This document shows positions 1 through 11,645 of a stretch of 64,000 bases of DNA, one piece after another. Source of the stretch: Megaleporinus macrocephalus. Its lineage: Eukaryota; Chordata; Actinopteri; Characiformes; Anostomidae. Under the pieces are notes generated by a model. It saw only the letters and a program-made list of their open reading frames with translations. It had not been told where the DNA came from and made no database searches. The stretch is taken from NCBI GenBank assembly GCA_021613375.1, contig CM038714.1:39948623-40012622 (forward strand). The letters are read 5' to 3'. Within the stretch, counting starts at the first letter, position 1. The number at the start of each line of letters is the position of its first letter. The translations under genes were made by a program, and so were the position numbers.

Positions 1-1111
1 TAGTGCAATGTTTTGGAAGTGCAGGCTCTTGTGACATCTCCAGAGTGTGAGAGAACACGGTTTTCAGGACGGTGTCATTCAGGCTTCCCATACCGACCGC
101 ACCTCACACAGCAAATCCTTCTCTCTCCCTGAGGCCGATCACACTACACCATTCTCCTCCCCTCTACTAAGACAAATGGGCATTTACATGCTCTCCTCTC
201 CGTCTGGAACCAGCACCGGCTCTGAAGAGAAGCCTCTGCACACAGGTTAGGGAATTTAGCATGTCCGCTTGCCCCGTTTTCAAAAGGGTGTGGGAAAATG
301 CCAGGCCTAGTCAGGGAAAGAACAGCGCTTTGTTCAACCTCAAATTTTTCCTCAGGCATCAGTGCGTTATGTCTATTTTCTTATTTTACATTTTATTTTA
401 CATTTTGATTGAAAGGCTTCAGCGAAAACTCCCAAATTGTGTTTCCAAGAGAAATAGTTAAAGCAAAGCAGTTACTTATGCGTAATTTAATAAATTAAAA
501 CAATAAATAAATAAAAAATAAAATAAAAAAAGGCCCCACAACAAGCAGTTGAGCATCAACATGGCGTGAGCATATGCATATCTTCTGCAAGCCGGTTGGA
601 AAAGCATCCCAGGTGGATCCTCATGAATCTGCTTGAGAGAATGCCAAGAGGGTGCCTCATCAAGAGGGGAGCCACTACAAAGAATCTAAAACAGTGATAG
701 TTCGGATAGTTGGATCACGTTTTGGTCGCTGCATGCTTGGCCTCGGAGAAAGTAACAATGAATAAAAGCATTTTATGAGTAATAAAGATGGAAGTGGTTA
801 TTCCTCCTTAGTTTAATGAACAACAAGGAAATCAGTAGGTTTTGAAATGAACTTGAAAACACAGTCAATGTGGCATCCCAAGCAGCCAACACATGTAAAG
901 CTGTACTCAAAGACCACCCTACGTTTATTAAAGTTCCAGTCAAAATGCCAATTTTTCAATTAAGTCAACAACTAATCACAGAACTAATATTTTCAGTAAT
1001 CAGACTTTTGTATTACAGCTTCCATTCGGTCATAAAGCCTGCTTTCAAAAGTCTGCAGGGATATTTTCCCCAAAGTAATAAAAAGTAATAATAACAAAGT
1101 AATAATACCAC
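1..1111. other. Gene-free sequence
   Basis: No coding or RNA gene is recognised. An A/AAAT-rich low-complexity patch lies at about 495-532. Short open frames at 47-461 lack any recognisable family, splice context or coding bias. Confidence 0.6.
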
Positions 1112-1330
1112 ATTCATGGCTGTTGAGGTCTGGACTCTGGGGTGACCAGTCCATTGTTCGAAGAACACCAGCAGTTTCTTTGCTTCCTTTTCTCAGTAAT
1201 GGCTTCTTTAAAGCTACACATTCTTTCAGACCCATATTATTAAGTTGTCTTCTCAGAGAGGAAGGATGAGCAGAAACATCTGTGGACTTTTTCCGCTCTG
1301 AAGCAAGACTGGAGCTTCACTCTCTCGTCT
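1112..1330 (-). mobile_element. Internally deleted Tc1-like transposon fragment
   Basis: On the minus strand the translation gives a Tc1 helix-turn-helix segment (LRRQLNNMGLKECVALKKPL), then LLRKGSK, and then jumps to the motif normally found near the last catalytic residue (SPQSPDLN). The catalytic core between these blocks is missing. The same junction recurs at 8310-8530, 8780-8945 and 21970-22110, so this is a family rather than a single decayed copy. It cannot encode an active transposase. Confidence 0.6.
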
Positions 1331-2824
1331 CCTTTTTCTCTTCCTTATGCAACTGGATCTAAGCCTCAGAAATATCGTCTGAGAAATGAATAACTTGATG
1401 GCATTTTTACTGAAAACAAACCCAAAGGATGGTGCAGTGGTGTTCAAAGATGACTCTCCAAATCATAAACTGCTATCCTTTCATACAGATCATAAACAAA
1501 TGATTCAAATGTCCAAACCTTTGACTGGCATTGTACCTAGCCTAGACCCAGTCTGAGAGTAAAGGTGCTTAAGTATAGTCTGACTGGCTGTAGCTGTGGG
1601 ATAATCCACTTAGACAGCATGGAGAATCCATCACCCTTGGCCTAAGAGATGAGGAGCCTGTGATTGACTGAGAGAGAAACTGGAGATAAGAAACAGTACA
1701 CATGTGGAGGCCCCCCTGTAGATGCTTTAGGAGGAAAATGCCACTCTGTGCATGTTCGGTTCAGAGAGATATGATACCCCGCTGTAAAAATGGGATTGCC
1801 TTAAAATCTGCACATGAGAAAATACATGCTAAACCCATTTGTATGCCAAACTCTCACCCACATCTCCATAGCCTGCATTCTTTAAAAAAGAGGTTCTTCA
1901 AGAGTTCTTAGTAAGTAAAAGGCAGTGCATTTATCCAGACCAGGCCAACTCGGGACCCATGAATGCTTCCATGTGTGCCGCTCAACATATGTTGTCAGTT
2001 ATTATAGGATCTAATTAATGCACAAGCTGTTGTATATGGTTCCTTCATAGAACTTTTTAGTTTGACGTATCACCGAGAAGGGCTTCTCTATTGCTACAAG
2101 TCAAAGAACCCTGTTGTGCAGAACCCCTTTCGCTAAGAGTCTATGCCAAAAGCCGAACAAAACTTCACCAGCTCCAACTCAAGACTGACAAAGAGCCGCC
2201 CACAACTGAAAAAACCCATAGACGTGTAGCGCAATGATTTTTTAACTTTCAATTTTTTTTTTTAACCGGGCTTCAAAGGCATTTGATCTTTTTCTCTTGG
2301 CGTCTAGTAGCAGCGTGTTGGCATGCAAGGTTTTAAAGCCCTTTACTTCTCTGATCTTTACTCGCTTGTAAAGACTTCGCTATTTGCAGCAAAACGCATG
2401 CCAAGGTGAAAACCATAAGAAATACAAATACTCGATTACAGAGCGAGAGGATCTCAAAAGAAGTGAGAGCGGTCAGTCTGCGTCTGATGCAATACTCTGT
2501 ATTATAGTGTATACCAGCCAGATACATTATCTGAAGTATTATAGTAATTAAACGCTCAAGAAAGCCCCATAAAAAGAGACGGCACTTTAGGGAACTGACT
2601 AATTTGGTGTTCAAATTAAACCCATCTTTCATGTAACCATGTTCAAGCATGTTTAATTTGGGCTGCTAATAATGTACAAAGCAGAGAAATCAGGAACGTA
2701 GGATGTAAATGTTAGGTCCATAATATAACCTTTTCTTTTTTAGCCTTTTTTTAACTTCAACAGACCATCATGGTTTTTTGGTTTTTTACATACATCAGAA
2801 AATTGATATATAATTATATATAAT
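1331..2824. other. Gene-free sequence
   Basis: No gene or identifiable repeat is seen apart from a short T tract near 2249-2263. The 105-codon minus-strand open frame at 2333-2650 has no recognisable domain and is probably chance. Confidence 0.55.
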
Positions 2825-3063
2825 GTCGCTGTCCAATGAAAAACATGTTTCTCCATCGATTTCGAGTTTTCTACATCATTCGAACATGCCAATGGTCGTT
2901 TACAATGTGTAAAAATTTCATGATGGATGGACCAATAGAAACAGTCCAAAATAGCTTGTAAAAATTCTGGTTCCATTGACTTACATTGAAAGCAAAGTAT
3001 GTTTTTGGTCTCTTCTGTAAAGTTGCAATTTTGGAGATCCTTATTTTTCCATTGGACAGCGAC
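2825..3063 (+). mobile_element. Miniature inverted-repeat element, CTGTCCAATG family, copy 1
   Basis: The left end is GTCGCTGTCCAATGAAAAAC and the right end is TTTTTCCATTGGACAGCGAC, which form near-perfect terminal inverted repeats of about 20 bp around 240 bp of non-coding DNA. It is followed directly by a second copy. Flanks are TATA-rich. It encodes no transposase, so it must have been moved in trans. The superfamily is uncertain. Confidence 0.75.
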
Positions 3064-3073
3064 GGTATATATT

Positions 3074-3303
3074 GTTTCTGTCCAATGAACAACATGTGCC
3101 TCCATTTTTTCTCGATTTCTATTTTTCTACATCTGTTAAATGCAGCAGCTGCCCTTTACACTGTGGGAAAATTGGACCAATAGAAATGCTTCAAAACAGC
3201 TTGAAAAAAATTCTGGTTCCATTGACTTACATTGAAAGTGAAGACAGTTTTTGTCCTGTCCTGTAGCCATTTTGGAGACACTTATTTTTCATTGGACAGC
3301 AAC
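3074..3303 (+). mobile_element. Miniature inverted-repeat element, CTGTCCAATG family, copy 2 (tandem)
   Basis: This has the same orientation and structure as the copy at 2825-3063, from which it is separated by about 10 AT-rich bases. Its ends are CTGTCCAATGAACAAC and TTTTTCATTGGACAGCAAC. Internal landmarks shared by the family include GGACCAATAGAAATGCT and TTCCATTGACTTACATTGAA. Confidence 0.75.
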
Positions 3304-3352
3304 AATATATGTATGTGTGTGTGTATAAACAGATAAACAGGTAACTTCACAC

Positions 3353-3664
3353 TAGGGATGCACCAATACCACTTACCGATACCAATACTGATACCAACTC
3401 TGACTTAAATGCTCGATATATGGCTATAAATCCTGATATTTATTGTGTTCCACTTTTTATATGTTGTATTTTTTATGTCTCATCCTGAATAAGATATAAT
3501 TACCTTGAAAAAACACTATTTACTGGTTGAGTAACTGCACATTAACAAGTTTCAGAGCTATGAAAAAATAAAAATAAGCTTCATGTTATCAGCTTCATGT
3601 ATATCCTCTATTGCTGATACCGATACTGTACGTAACGATATGGTATTGTATCGGTGCAACACTA
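3353..3664 (+). mobile_element. Miniature hAT-like element, TAGGGATGCACC family
   Basis: Its ends are TAGGGATGCACCAATA and TATCGGTGCAACACTA, which are imperfect inverted repeats. The 8-bp flanks CTTCACAC and TTTCGCAC agree at 6 of 8 positions, consistent with an aged hAT-type target duplication. The 312-bp body is AT-rich with subterminal GATACCGATAC motifs and no coding capacity. Confidence 0.65.
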
Positions 3665-4679
3665 TTTCGCACCATTCTTTCTGTTTTATTACACATAAAG
3701 TAAACGTTTCATGCCAATTATACCAACAGAAACGATCAAAATAACTGGAATTAAATCCCCGTACAGTTACCTTCTCAAAGATAAGGCTATGTTAAGACAG
3801 CTACGATAGATATACGGATGCACTTCAAGAAAACTCTCAAAAACCACAATACGAAACAGTTCAACAACAATTTTTCAGCTATTTTAAACAGACTATGCCC
3901 TCTATAACAGCTCCAGCATTTAAGTATATGATTTGCTGTGTTGTAACAACAACCTTGACTTTTACTAACAAAAAGATGACAGTGTGTCCCTGACAGTTAC
4001 AGACACTTAAAAGATCTTTTAGTGCGCTAGTTCATGTGCACAGCCACACACATGAACATACAAGATGACTTCCCATGTCCTTTCTGGGCAGAAATGTGAA
4101 AACTTTTTCTTTTTTTTCTTTTTTTTTTAATGAAAAATCGCTGCACAAACGATTTACTGGGGTTTCTTCGCCAATACAAAACAGCGAGGGTTATTCATTC
4201 AGAATTTCATCCGCAGATAGGCTGTCTTTGTTGGGGAAGGTGTCCTAACATTGTGGATAACCTCAGACCCACGCCGATTCATACGGCGAAGCCACTCTGG
4301 AGTTTTCAAAACCTCCTGGATCATTTTCGGGATGCTGTTCAAGGCCGTCAGCATTCACCTCATCTCTGCATTTAGAGTGCTCCCTTTTAAACGCCACAAG
4401 CATTTACCCAAAGCTTTGAAAGGCCCAAGGGAAGAAATTCGCTACATGTAATGGTGAACGACAGGTCAACAGAATTATAAAAGATATAGGACAGGTTTGA
4501 AGCCGTTTTTAATCAAAATCCTCCCCTGCACTTCTACTTGGCAAGTGTTCGAAACTGAAAAAAGGGCTTTCTCCAACCCTTGGAGGCCCTGAAGCAGAAA
4601 ACTATATCAGAGCAAACAGGCCATGGATAGACACGCGCAAACATTTTCACAGGCCTCTATGGTGTTTATGGTGTAGAAA
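3665..4679. other. Gene-free sequence
   Basis: Nothing coding is recognised. A T-rich tract lies at about 4105-4129. Short open frames at 4130-4451 overlap in two frames without family similarity. Confidence 0.5.
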
Positions 4680-4960
4680 AAAAGGCCATTAAGAGGATTG
4701 TTTCCGTTTAATTCGGCCTGCGCAATCCTCTATTACTGACATCCCAAACAATATGCGCTAAAAGGGCTCAGGCCGCTAAATTGGGTGTAAATTGGTCTGC
4801 CTGCACCCCACTGCAGTGAGACAGTCACATAGAGTACACTGAGCATAACAGCGAGAGCAGGGCAATTTGGATTATACTTCATTTAACCCTTTTTAAGCTA
4901 AAGCGTTTACTTAAGATGATCCTTCAGTTAAGCGGAGATGAGGAAATAGGCTTTATGATG
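4680..4960. promoter_or_regulatory. Candidate conserved non-coding element
   Basis: This is a repeat-free, balanced-composition stretch with dense homeodomain-like and E-box-like words (TTTAATTCGG, GGATTATAC, CTAAATTGG). It resembles developmental enhancers by appearance only. No comparison to other genomes was possible. Confidence 0.25.
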
Positions 4961-6897
4961 CCACTTTTAGGGGCAATTAAGGGTCCATTTAATGAAAAAA
5001 GAAAAAACAAGCCATAGGCTATCAAGAGGCTTTCAGACGTGCACTGCTTTTTTTTTTTTTTTAAAGTGCCACAATACAGGGCAGCCAATCACAACACAGC
5101 TCATTTCCATGTGGGTGTGCGATACATAGCGTTTACAATGATATCTTAATTGCCGTGTTAACAATGCGTGAGCTGGCGTTATCGAGTACGCTACTGATTT
5201 GGGAAAGGAAAGAAGTTCACACATCGTCTGCGGTGCAGTCTACCACCTTAGATTTAACTCCTAGGCGGGAATCATCTTCGTGGTTTGGATTTGAAAAGGA
5301 TGACGCTTAGAAAACGCAGTTTGCAGACTTAGTGAGAAAGCGGGTGTCGTTAAAGGCACCTGTTCCAGCGTCTCCGAACAAACCACCGCACAAAGTTTGA
5401 GGAGTATGAAGAGCTTCGGAAGCCCGCTGTCCAAGACAGACCTCAATCAGCTACGGTGTTTAGCTAAACACACGCCCTGCCACCTTTAACTTTAGAGATA
5501 AATTCAATAAAAAAAAGTAAATTAAATAAAAATACAAACATTAACAAGAATAGGTTATAGAAACTTGTAGAGCTGTTCTTGTAAAAGCAAATATGTTTGA
5601 TTATCATTCCGATTGCGAAAATTGCCAGACATGACAGGTTAAAAAAAACAAAAAAAATTTACTTTAAAATCATTCACTAAAAAAAAAACCTTTGCCCAAT
5701 GAAACTGGGATTGACCCCAGTTCCGCTAGTTGGGGGCATGTGAAGTGGGGCACGGGGGTGACAGTGGGATTATGAATGGTTGGATAGTAATATCCGTTAA
5801 GACTTGCAAGCTAGTAAAATATAAGACTTTAACAAATACATATTATCGTTATCAACAAAATTACAGAAAATATTAAGATATCAGCCAATTTCGTACAACC
5901 ATACACATGTCCCTCTTAAAGGTACAGTACTGGAAGTATAGTGTTCACTTCTAAAGGATGGAAATCAAATCCATTTTGATGTTCGGGGGTTATAACCACA
6001 CAACAGAAATACAACTAATCAAGCACATGGGCAACAGCTGACAATCCAGGAGGCTAAATAACTCAATACTCAAACAAATACTATTACTCCAACAAGTAAT
6101 AGTAACAGAGTACTCAAACCTATCCACCCAACCACTCCAAAAGTCTGGCCTATTCTGAAGCTGCGGAACCAGCGAAAAGAAGAAGGGCACATCAGAGCAG
6201 TAAAACCGGGACCCTCACACAGGAGGAGAAAGGGAACATGGCACCGACGTACGTGGTCGCTATGTGTGGCACGAAGGAGGACTGTGTGCGGAAGGTTATG
6301 AAAAAGATTGGAGTTGAAGAGACATGTTGTAGTTTATCCTCCCTGAAAGCCTTCGCCTGCTCTCAGTTCCAGTCGAGCGATCTGATGAGAGCCGTTTGTC
6401 AGTCCCTCCGCTTAATTATCAGCAGCTCGGAGCAGCGGCCTGAAGCGCACAATGGCACTTTGGAGCCTTCTTCAGCACCGCCTCAAAACTGCTGTCACGG
6501 GCGTAGATGATTAATAAAGAACTATACATGCATGTGCTGGAGCGGAGACGGCACCGATTCGATACCCAGGATTATCAGCAAACGACGGGCGCGTGATACC
6601 AGAGAACAAGCAGCTCGATATCATATATCATATCAAATACACACACGCTTTACTCTGTTTCAAAAAGCTGCAGTCACGTTGCTGGCTTATCGTGCTGTAT
6701 GGCAGCAGAGTGGGCTGAGCGTGGTACTTTTAGATCTATGTGATGGCCGGACACATCCAGAAAAAATTCAGAAGCTCATACTTGTCTTGCTTGCTTGTGT
6801 TTCTAACTGTTGTGTTTCTTAGCTTTAAACGTGTTGGTTTTAAATGCTGATATTAAAGCTAGCTTTAAAGTAGTTTTGATAAATCTGGCTCCACTAT
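4961..6897. other. Gene-free sequence with a 90-codon orphan open frame
   Basis: A plus-strand frame at 6238-6510 begins in a fair context (GGAACATGG) and would make a cysteine-rich 90-residue peptide (starts MAPTYVVAMCGTKEDCV). I do not recognise it. It has no visible promoter, poly(A) signal or splice context and may be chance or transposon-derived. The remainder holds only A-rich patches (for example 5641-5690). Confidence 0.45.
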
Positions 6898-7255
6898 CTG
6901 GCAGAAGAACAAATCTGGGTTCGGTGGATGCCAGGAGAACGCTGCCTACCATGCATAGTGCAAACACACTCCAAAATCCTATGGGATGTCCTGCTGGAAG
7001 AGGCCACCTCCATATTAACGCACATGGTTTCACAGCATTGTTCGACCACTTTCAAGTGAAATGGTACAACAAAAGAATTCCAATTTCCAATGAGCTACGT
7101 CCACAGACGGTGTTTGGAATGTTAGGAGCGTTTGTCCGCCTATAAAGGTTCCGTTGTCTTAGGATAGTGATTGTGTGTGTCTGCTTTTATATCTTAGCTG
7201 TGAGAGAAAACCAAACTTCTGCCCGAGTCCAGGTACTGGCTTCAAAATAACAAAC
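6898..7255 (+). mobile_element. Degenerate Tc1/mariner-derived repeat
   Basis: One frame from 6898 reads IWVRWMPGERCLPCIVQT, matching the Tc1 transposase block usually written as VxVRRxPGERYxxxC. The following DNA departs from any transposase. The 3' half (about 7030-7255) is repeated in direct orientation at 8530-8745, with shared words TTCGACCACTT, CAAGTGAAATGG and TGAGAGAAAACCA. There is no intact reading frame. Confidence 0.55.
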
Positions 7256-8309
7256 CAAGAAACCTTAGAAACCACAGTTTTGCAGTAAGACAGGATGGTT
7301 TAGATGTTTTACTGATACAGTTCACCTGCAATGTTATAAAGAAAAGCAGATTTACAGCAACAGTATTCAGAACTTCCTCCTTTTTCAACTGCACGTAAGA
7401 CTGAAATGGTGTGAAAGAGAGAAAGAGAACCGAGGTTAGTCATTTAAACGTGTCACTTCAATTCCTTAGTGATGAAATGTTTCTTAGCTTAGCCAAATGC
7501 AGCTACGCCGACAGGCTGGAGAGGAAAGTCCATGATTACATGATTCATTGTTTATTAAGACTGAGCACTTCTTTCCTGCTAAACACTAATTCTGATCAAA
7601 AATATCGAACCAGATACAACACTGGTAAAGCAAAGTCAACTCATTGGCTAATGCAAGTTATTGACTTTTACTATTTGTAGTGTTTTCAATATTTCAAATT
7701 TTAGTATTGAGACTAATTTAGTGATCATTATTCCAGCTATCATCATGTAGTCCTTGGATTTACTCATAAACAGCCAAAACATAGCAATCTAACAGTGGAC
7801 TGAGAATAGAAACCAGTCACCTTGCTTTCGACCAAAGGTGTACAAATAGAGATCGGACTAAGGACTTCAATTACAAACATAAAATCAAATTTCTTGCTGA
7901 CACATGAAAAAAAAAAAAACATGAAATATATCAATGTGAGGACTTAACTGTGACAATTACAGTCAAAATGGCATTCAATTACACATAGGACAAATAAACT
8001 GCTGAAATGCGGTGTCTGCGTTTACCGCACCGTGTCATAAAGAGGCTAATTATGTACCAGTCAGAAGTGAGCGGACACACACTGCGCGGCGGTGCGCATT
8101 TTAATTGGTCCAGCGATGCCAAACACGCTGGTAAAAAAGAAGCATCTGACAGATTCCAGACCTAAAAGAGACATACACAGCTTAACTACAGCTCTGTGCA
8201 AAAGGCAAAGTCTAACTTTCATTTCTTACATATCCAGTACAACTTTCCAGTCATCATCAGACAAACAGCACAGCCTTCATCTCTGAGTGAAATCAGAAAA
8301 TCAAACTCC
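7256..8309. other. Gene-free sequence
   Basis: The 89-codon frame at 7411-7680 has no recognisable domain. An A-rich tract lies at about 7907-7919. Nothing else is supported. Confidence 0.5.
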
Positions 8310-8530
8310 AGAAAAATATCCACTTCTGTGGGAGGACACCAACACTATGGACTATGGTTTGAAAGGACGTGTAGCAGTAAAGATGCAGTCACTGAGAAGA
8401 AGAAAGTTCACAAATTAAACAAAGAAGCTGCTGGTGTTCTCCGAACAACGAACTGTCCATCCCAGAGTCCAGGCCTCAGCATCACCTCGGGCTTTCAGGG
8501 TGTTGGACTGTAACAAGCCATTGGATTTAC
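8310..8530 (+). mobile_element. Internally deleted Tc1-like fragment, copy 2
   Basis: It carries the same HTH-to-QSPDLN junction as 1112-1330. Readable pieces are GLKGRVAVK in one frame, and KLNKEAAGVLRT then CPSQSPGLSIT in another, so frameshifts separate them. It is followed directly by the block repeated at 7030-7255. Confidence 0.6.
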
Positions 8531-8745
8531 GCCATGGTTCGACCACTTCAAGTGAAATGGGCCAACAAAAAAATGTCCAATTTACAATGAGCTACATTTA
8601 TAGACATTTTTAGGAAAGTTTATGCCTATGACGTTTCCATTTTCTCAGGATGGCGATTGTGTGTATGTCTGCTTTTATCTTAGCAGTGAGAGAAAACCAT
8701 ACAGCTCCCCAAGTCCAGGTTGTGGCTTCAAAATAACAAGAGCGT
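8531..8745 (+). repeat. Direct repeat of 7030-7255 (Tc1-associated)
   Basis: It shares TTCGACCACTTC, AAGTGAAATGG, ATGAGCTAC, TGTGTGT.TGTCTGCTTTTAT and TGGCTTCAAAATAACAA in the same order and spacing as the earlier block, with substitutions and small indels. It is non-coding. Confidence 0.7.
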
Positions 8746-8779
8746 TAAAAACAAGACACCAAGGCTTCTGACTGCATAT

Positions 8780-8945
8780 CTTTCTGAACTGTGTAGCTGT
8801 AGAGAAGTAGTTATTGAGGAAACGATTGCACAAATTAAACAAATAAGCTGCTGGTGTTCTCAGAACAATAAACTGGCCACCTCAGGGTCAGTCCAGGCCT
8901 AAACATCACCTCAGGTATTCAAGGGTGTTGGACTGTGACAGGCAG
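8780..8945 (+). mobile_element. Internally deleted Tc1-like fragment, copy 3 (partial)
   Basis: It matches 8380-8520 through AAATTAAACAAA.AAGCTGCTGG, TGTTCTC.GAACAA, GTCCAGGCC and GGGTGTTGGACTGT. Two copies of the same deletion derivative therefore lie in direct orientation about 430 bp apart. Confidence 0.6.
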
Positions 8946-9554
8946 AAAGCACACCCACCGTCCCAAGACTGAACTCTAGAGATACTGACAAATATCCCAA
9001 CAGATATTAGTATAAATTTGAAAGCAAGCATAAGCATTTGCATGCTCCAATAGAACTGTGAATAATACCAGTCAATCATAAACTACAACAAAATACATTT
9101 TTCTGCCTTAAATATATATCGTAAGGGGCATCGTGATACAGAGCAATAGAGATAACAGCAGGACGTTTTTCAAATGTATAGCCCTATTGTTGAAGGTGGG
9201 TTTTGCGTGTGCCAGCAGCTAAATGCTGTTTTAAAGGCTGCATTAAGACAAAGCCATTAGCATTAATACACACACAAAGGCACACACGCGCTCCAAAACC
9301 ACCTTTGCTCTTGAACTGGTACTTTTTAACAGCTACCAATCGGAGAGCAGGCGTAAATACGGAGGGTCACCACCAAAACAGAGTTTTGCTACAGCCACTA
9401 TGAACGAGTGGCTGATGAAGCACATGCAGAAGAGGCTCCTCAGCAGCGCTAGCCGAAGCGGCACTCGTGCCATGCAGCTGGGAGGGCTTCCATTAATCTT
9501 ACAGGTGCTTAAAGCCCCATCCAGTCAATAACCACTATTACAGCCAATGGAGCT
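8946..9554. other. Gene-free sequence
   Basis: No gene is seen. The 3' part (9400-9554) is GC-balanced and repeat-free and adjoins the repeat at 9555. It could be functional non-coding DNA, but there is no direct evidence. Confidence 0.45.
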
Positions 9555-9733
9555 AATGAGGGGTGCAGAGGTGACAATCCAGCTCCAATCCGCACAATGC
9601 AGCCAAAATCTCTACTGCCTGCTTAGTACCTGCCCACTCCGCTCTGCACACAGTTAAACCCCACACATCTGTCTCAAAATGGCTACAATTAGCCTCTCCG
9701 AAAGCATCCGGCCCCAGAGCCACAATGTTAATG
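9555..9733 (+). repeat. 180-bp dispersed repeat, copy A (inverted partner at 13813-13994)
   Basis: The sequence from AATGAGGGGTGCAGAGGTGA through GCCACAATGTTAATG occurs again on the opposite strand 4.3 kb away with high identity (for example GACAATCCAGCTCCAATCCG and CACATCTGTCTCAAAATGGC in both). Similarity stops sharply on both sides. I see no terminal repeats, poly(A) tail or Pol III boxes, so the mechanism is unknown. Confidence 0.8.
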
Positions 9734-9984
9734 TTTCAAATGTCCAGTGCTTGGCAGAGCGCAAAGTAAAGGCTACAAAGCAAACTTCAGAATATTTTTG
9801 AATTAAATCACATTCACACCAATTTGCCCCCCAACGTAGCCCATCAGCCAGAGCACGTTTAGAGTCATCTACAAAACAGACCACCGAGGCGCGGCTAGAA
9901 CCAGCAGCACAAAACAACAACACATAAGCAAGTCTATTTCAACATTCATTAGTCAAGTATAAGCACTGATTGGTGACACATATA

Positions 9985-10205
9985 GTCAACGTCCAAAGAA
10001 AAACAGGCATCTCCATTTTGGTCGCTTTTTATTGTTCTACATCTTTCACTGTATGAGAAGTTCATCATGAAGAGATTAATAAAAATGTTCCAAAATAGCT
10101 TGAAAAATATCTGCTTCCATAGACTTACATTTAAAGGAAAGTTTTTTTTGACAGCTCCTGTAAAGTTGACATTTAATAGATACTTGTTTTTCTTTGGACA
10201 GAAAC
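9985..10205 (+). mobile_element. Miniature inverted-repeat element, CTGTCCAAWG family, copy 3
   Basis: The ends GTCAACGTCCAAAGAAAAAC and TTTTTCTTTGGACAGAAAC form inverted repeats. Internal landmarks (CCAAAATAGCTTGAAAA, GACTTACATTTAAAGG) align with 2825-3303. A long (TA)n tract begins 50 bp beyond its right end. Confidence 0.7.
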
Positions 10206-10255
10206 GATATGTTTCTATATGCTACATAAGCTACATGGCCTCTAAGCCAAATCTT

Positions 10256-10256
10256 A

Positions 10257-10342
<86 letters not shown>
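10256..10342. repeat. (TA)n microsatellite
   Basis: About 43 uninterrupted TA units. It lies just downstream of the miniature element at 9985-10205. The two opposed open frames across it are pure repeat translation. Confidence 0.97.
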
Positions 10343-10349
<7 letters not shown>

Positions 10350-10540
10350 ATATTTTTATTAGGCCATAAACTAGTCATTATCTAGCGTACCCACAGCCTC
10401 CGTTTATAACAAAAAGTTTTTCCCACACCTCTAAAGCTTTTAACTTTTGGCTGAGACCAGGTTCATAATGTTAAAAACAATACGTGTAATTAAGAACAAA
10501 ACAAACAACCGCAGACAGCAAGCAGAGGCCGTTTTCAGTT
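10343..10540. other. Gene-free spacer
   Basis: Short sequence between the TA microsatellite and the Tc1 copy. Nothing is recognised. Confidence 0.5.
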
Positions 10541-11645
10541 CTTACAATGGCAATTTGTATTAACTCTGCATTGTGAAGAATGATTAGATGAATTGCAATT
10601 AATTGCAAAGTCCATCCCTGCCATGAAAAATGACCTCATCACAAAAATGACTTTATTCCAGCCCTACAAAGGAAACACGTGCAGTCATCATTGCATTGCA
10701 TCAAAAGGTTTTCACAGTCAAGGACATTGCTGCTCGTAGGATAGCACCCCCATAATCAACCATTTATCGAATCGTCAAGAACTTCAAGGAGAGTGGTTCA
10801 ATTGCAGTGAAGAAGCTTCAGGGCGCCCAAGAAAGTCAAGCAAGCATCAGGACCGTCTCTTAAAGAGGATGTAGCTTTGAGATCGGGTCACCCCCAGTGC
10901 AGAGAAAGCTCAGGAACGGCAGAAAGCAGGTGTGAGTGCATCTGAACGCCCAGTGAGACGAAGGTTTTTGGAGGATGGCCTGGTGTCAAGAAGGGCAGCA
11001 AAGAAGCCACTTCTCTCCAAGAAAAACATCAAGCACAGAAGTATAGAGATGGACTGCAGAGGACTCTTATGAAGTCCCGGATAGTCTGGGACATCCGGAA
11101 AAACAATTGTCCGGAGAAGAAAAGGTGAGCGCTACCACGAGTCCTGTCATGTCAACAGTGAAGCATCCTGAGACCATACATGTGTAGGGGGTTGCTTCTC
11201 ATCCTGGGGCAATTTTGCCTGAACACAAACACGCCATGAATTAGGAATGGTATCAAACATCCTCCAAAAGTAACTCCTCCCAATAATCCAGGAGCAATTT
11301 GGAGATGAACGATGCTTTTTCCAGTATGATGGAGCACCATGTCACAAGGCAAAAGTGATAACCAAGTGGCTCAGCGAACAAAACATTTAAATTTTGAGTC
11401 CATGACCAGGAAACTACCCAAGACTCAATCCCTCTGAGAACCTGTGGTCAATCCTCAAAAAGAGGGTGGTCAAACAAAAACCCAGAAACTTCAACTTCAA
11501 GCGTCCAGCATGCCTAGGCAAAATGCAGAACTCTTAAAGGAGAAGGGCCAACACTGTAAACATTTGTAAATAAAAAGTTCTGACAACATGTTCTAAACAA
11601 ACTGAGGCAGCAAACTTTGTGCCATTCTCAAAACTTTTTTTTTTT
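10541..11645 (+). pseudogene. Dead Tc1/mariner transposase copy
   Basis: Tc1 transposases cut and paste their own transposon at TA sites. Broken frames on the plus strand spell out the family in order. These are a first HTH (FTVKDIAARRIAPP then STIYRIVKNFKESGS, about 10705-10800), a second HTH (ASERPVRRRFLEDG, about 10940; AAKKPLLSKKN), the block VRRRKGERYHESCH (about 11110), QYDGAPCHKAKVITKWL with the second catalytic Asp (about 11320), and PRLNPSENLWSILK with the catalytic Glu (about 11420). The segment expected to hold the first catalytic Asp (WTDES) is deleted. Several stops and frameshifts are present. The 3' end CATTCTCAAAACTTTT resembles known Tc1 termini, while the 5' end is approximate. 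Confidence 0.85.

Noticed and set aside
2333..2650. 105-codon minus-strand frame rich in hydrophobic residues
   Set aside because: No recognised family or signal. AT-rich composition explains the hydrophobic codons.
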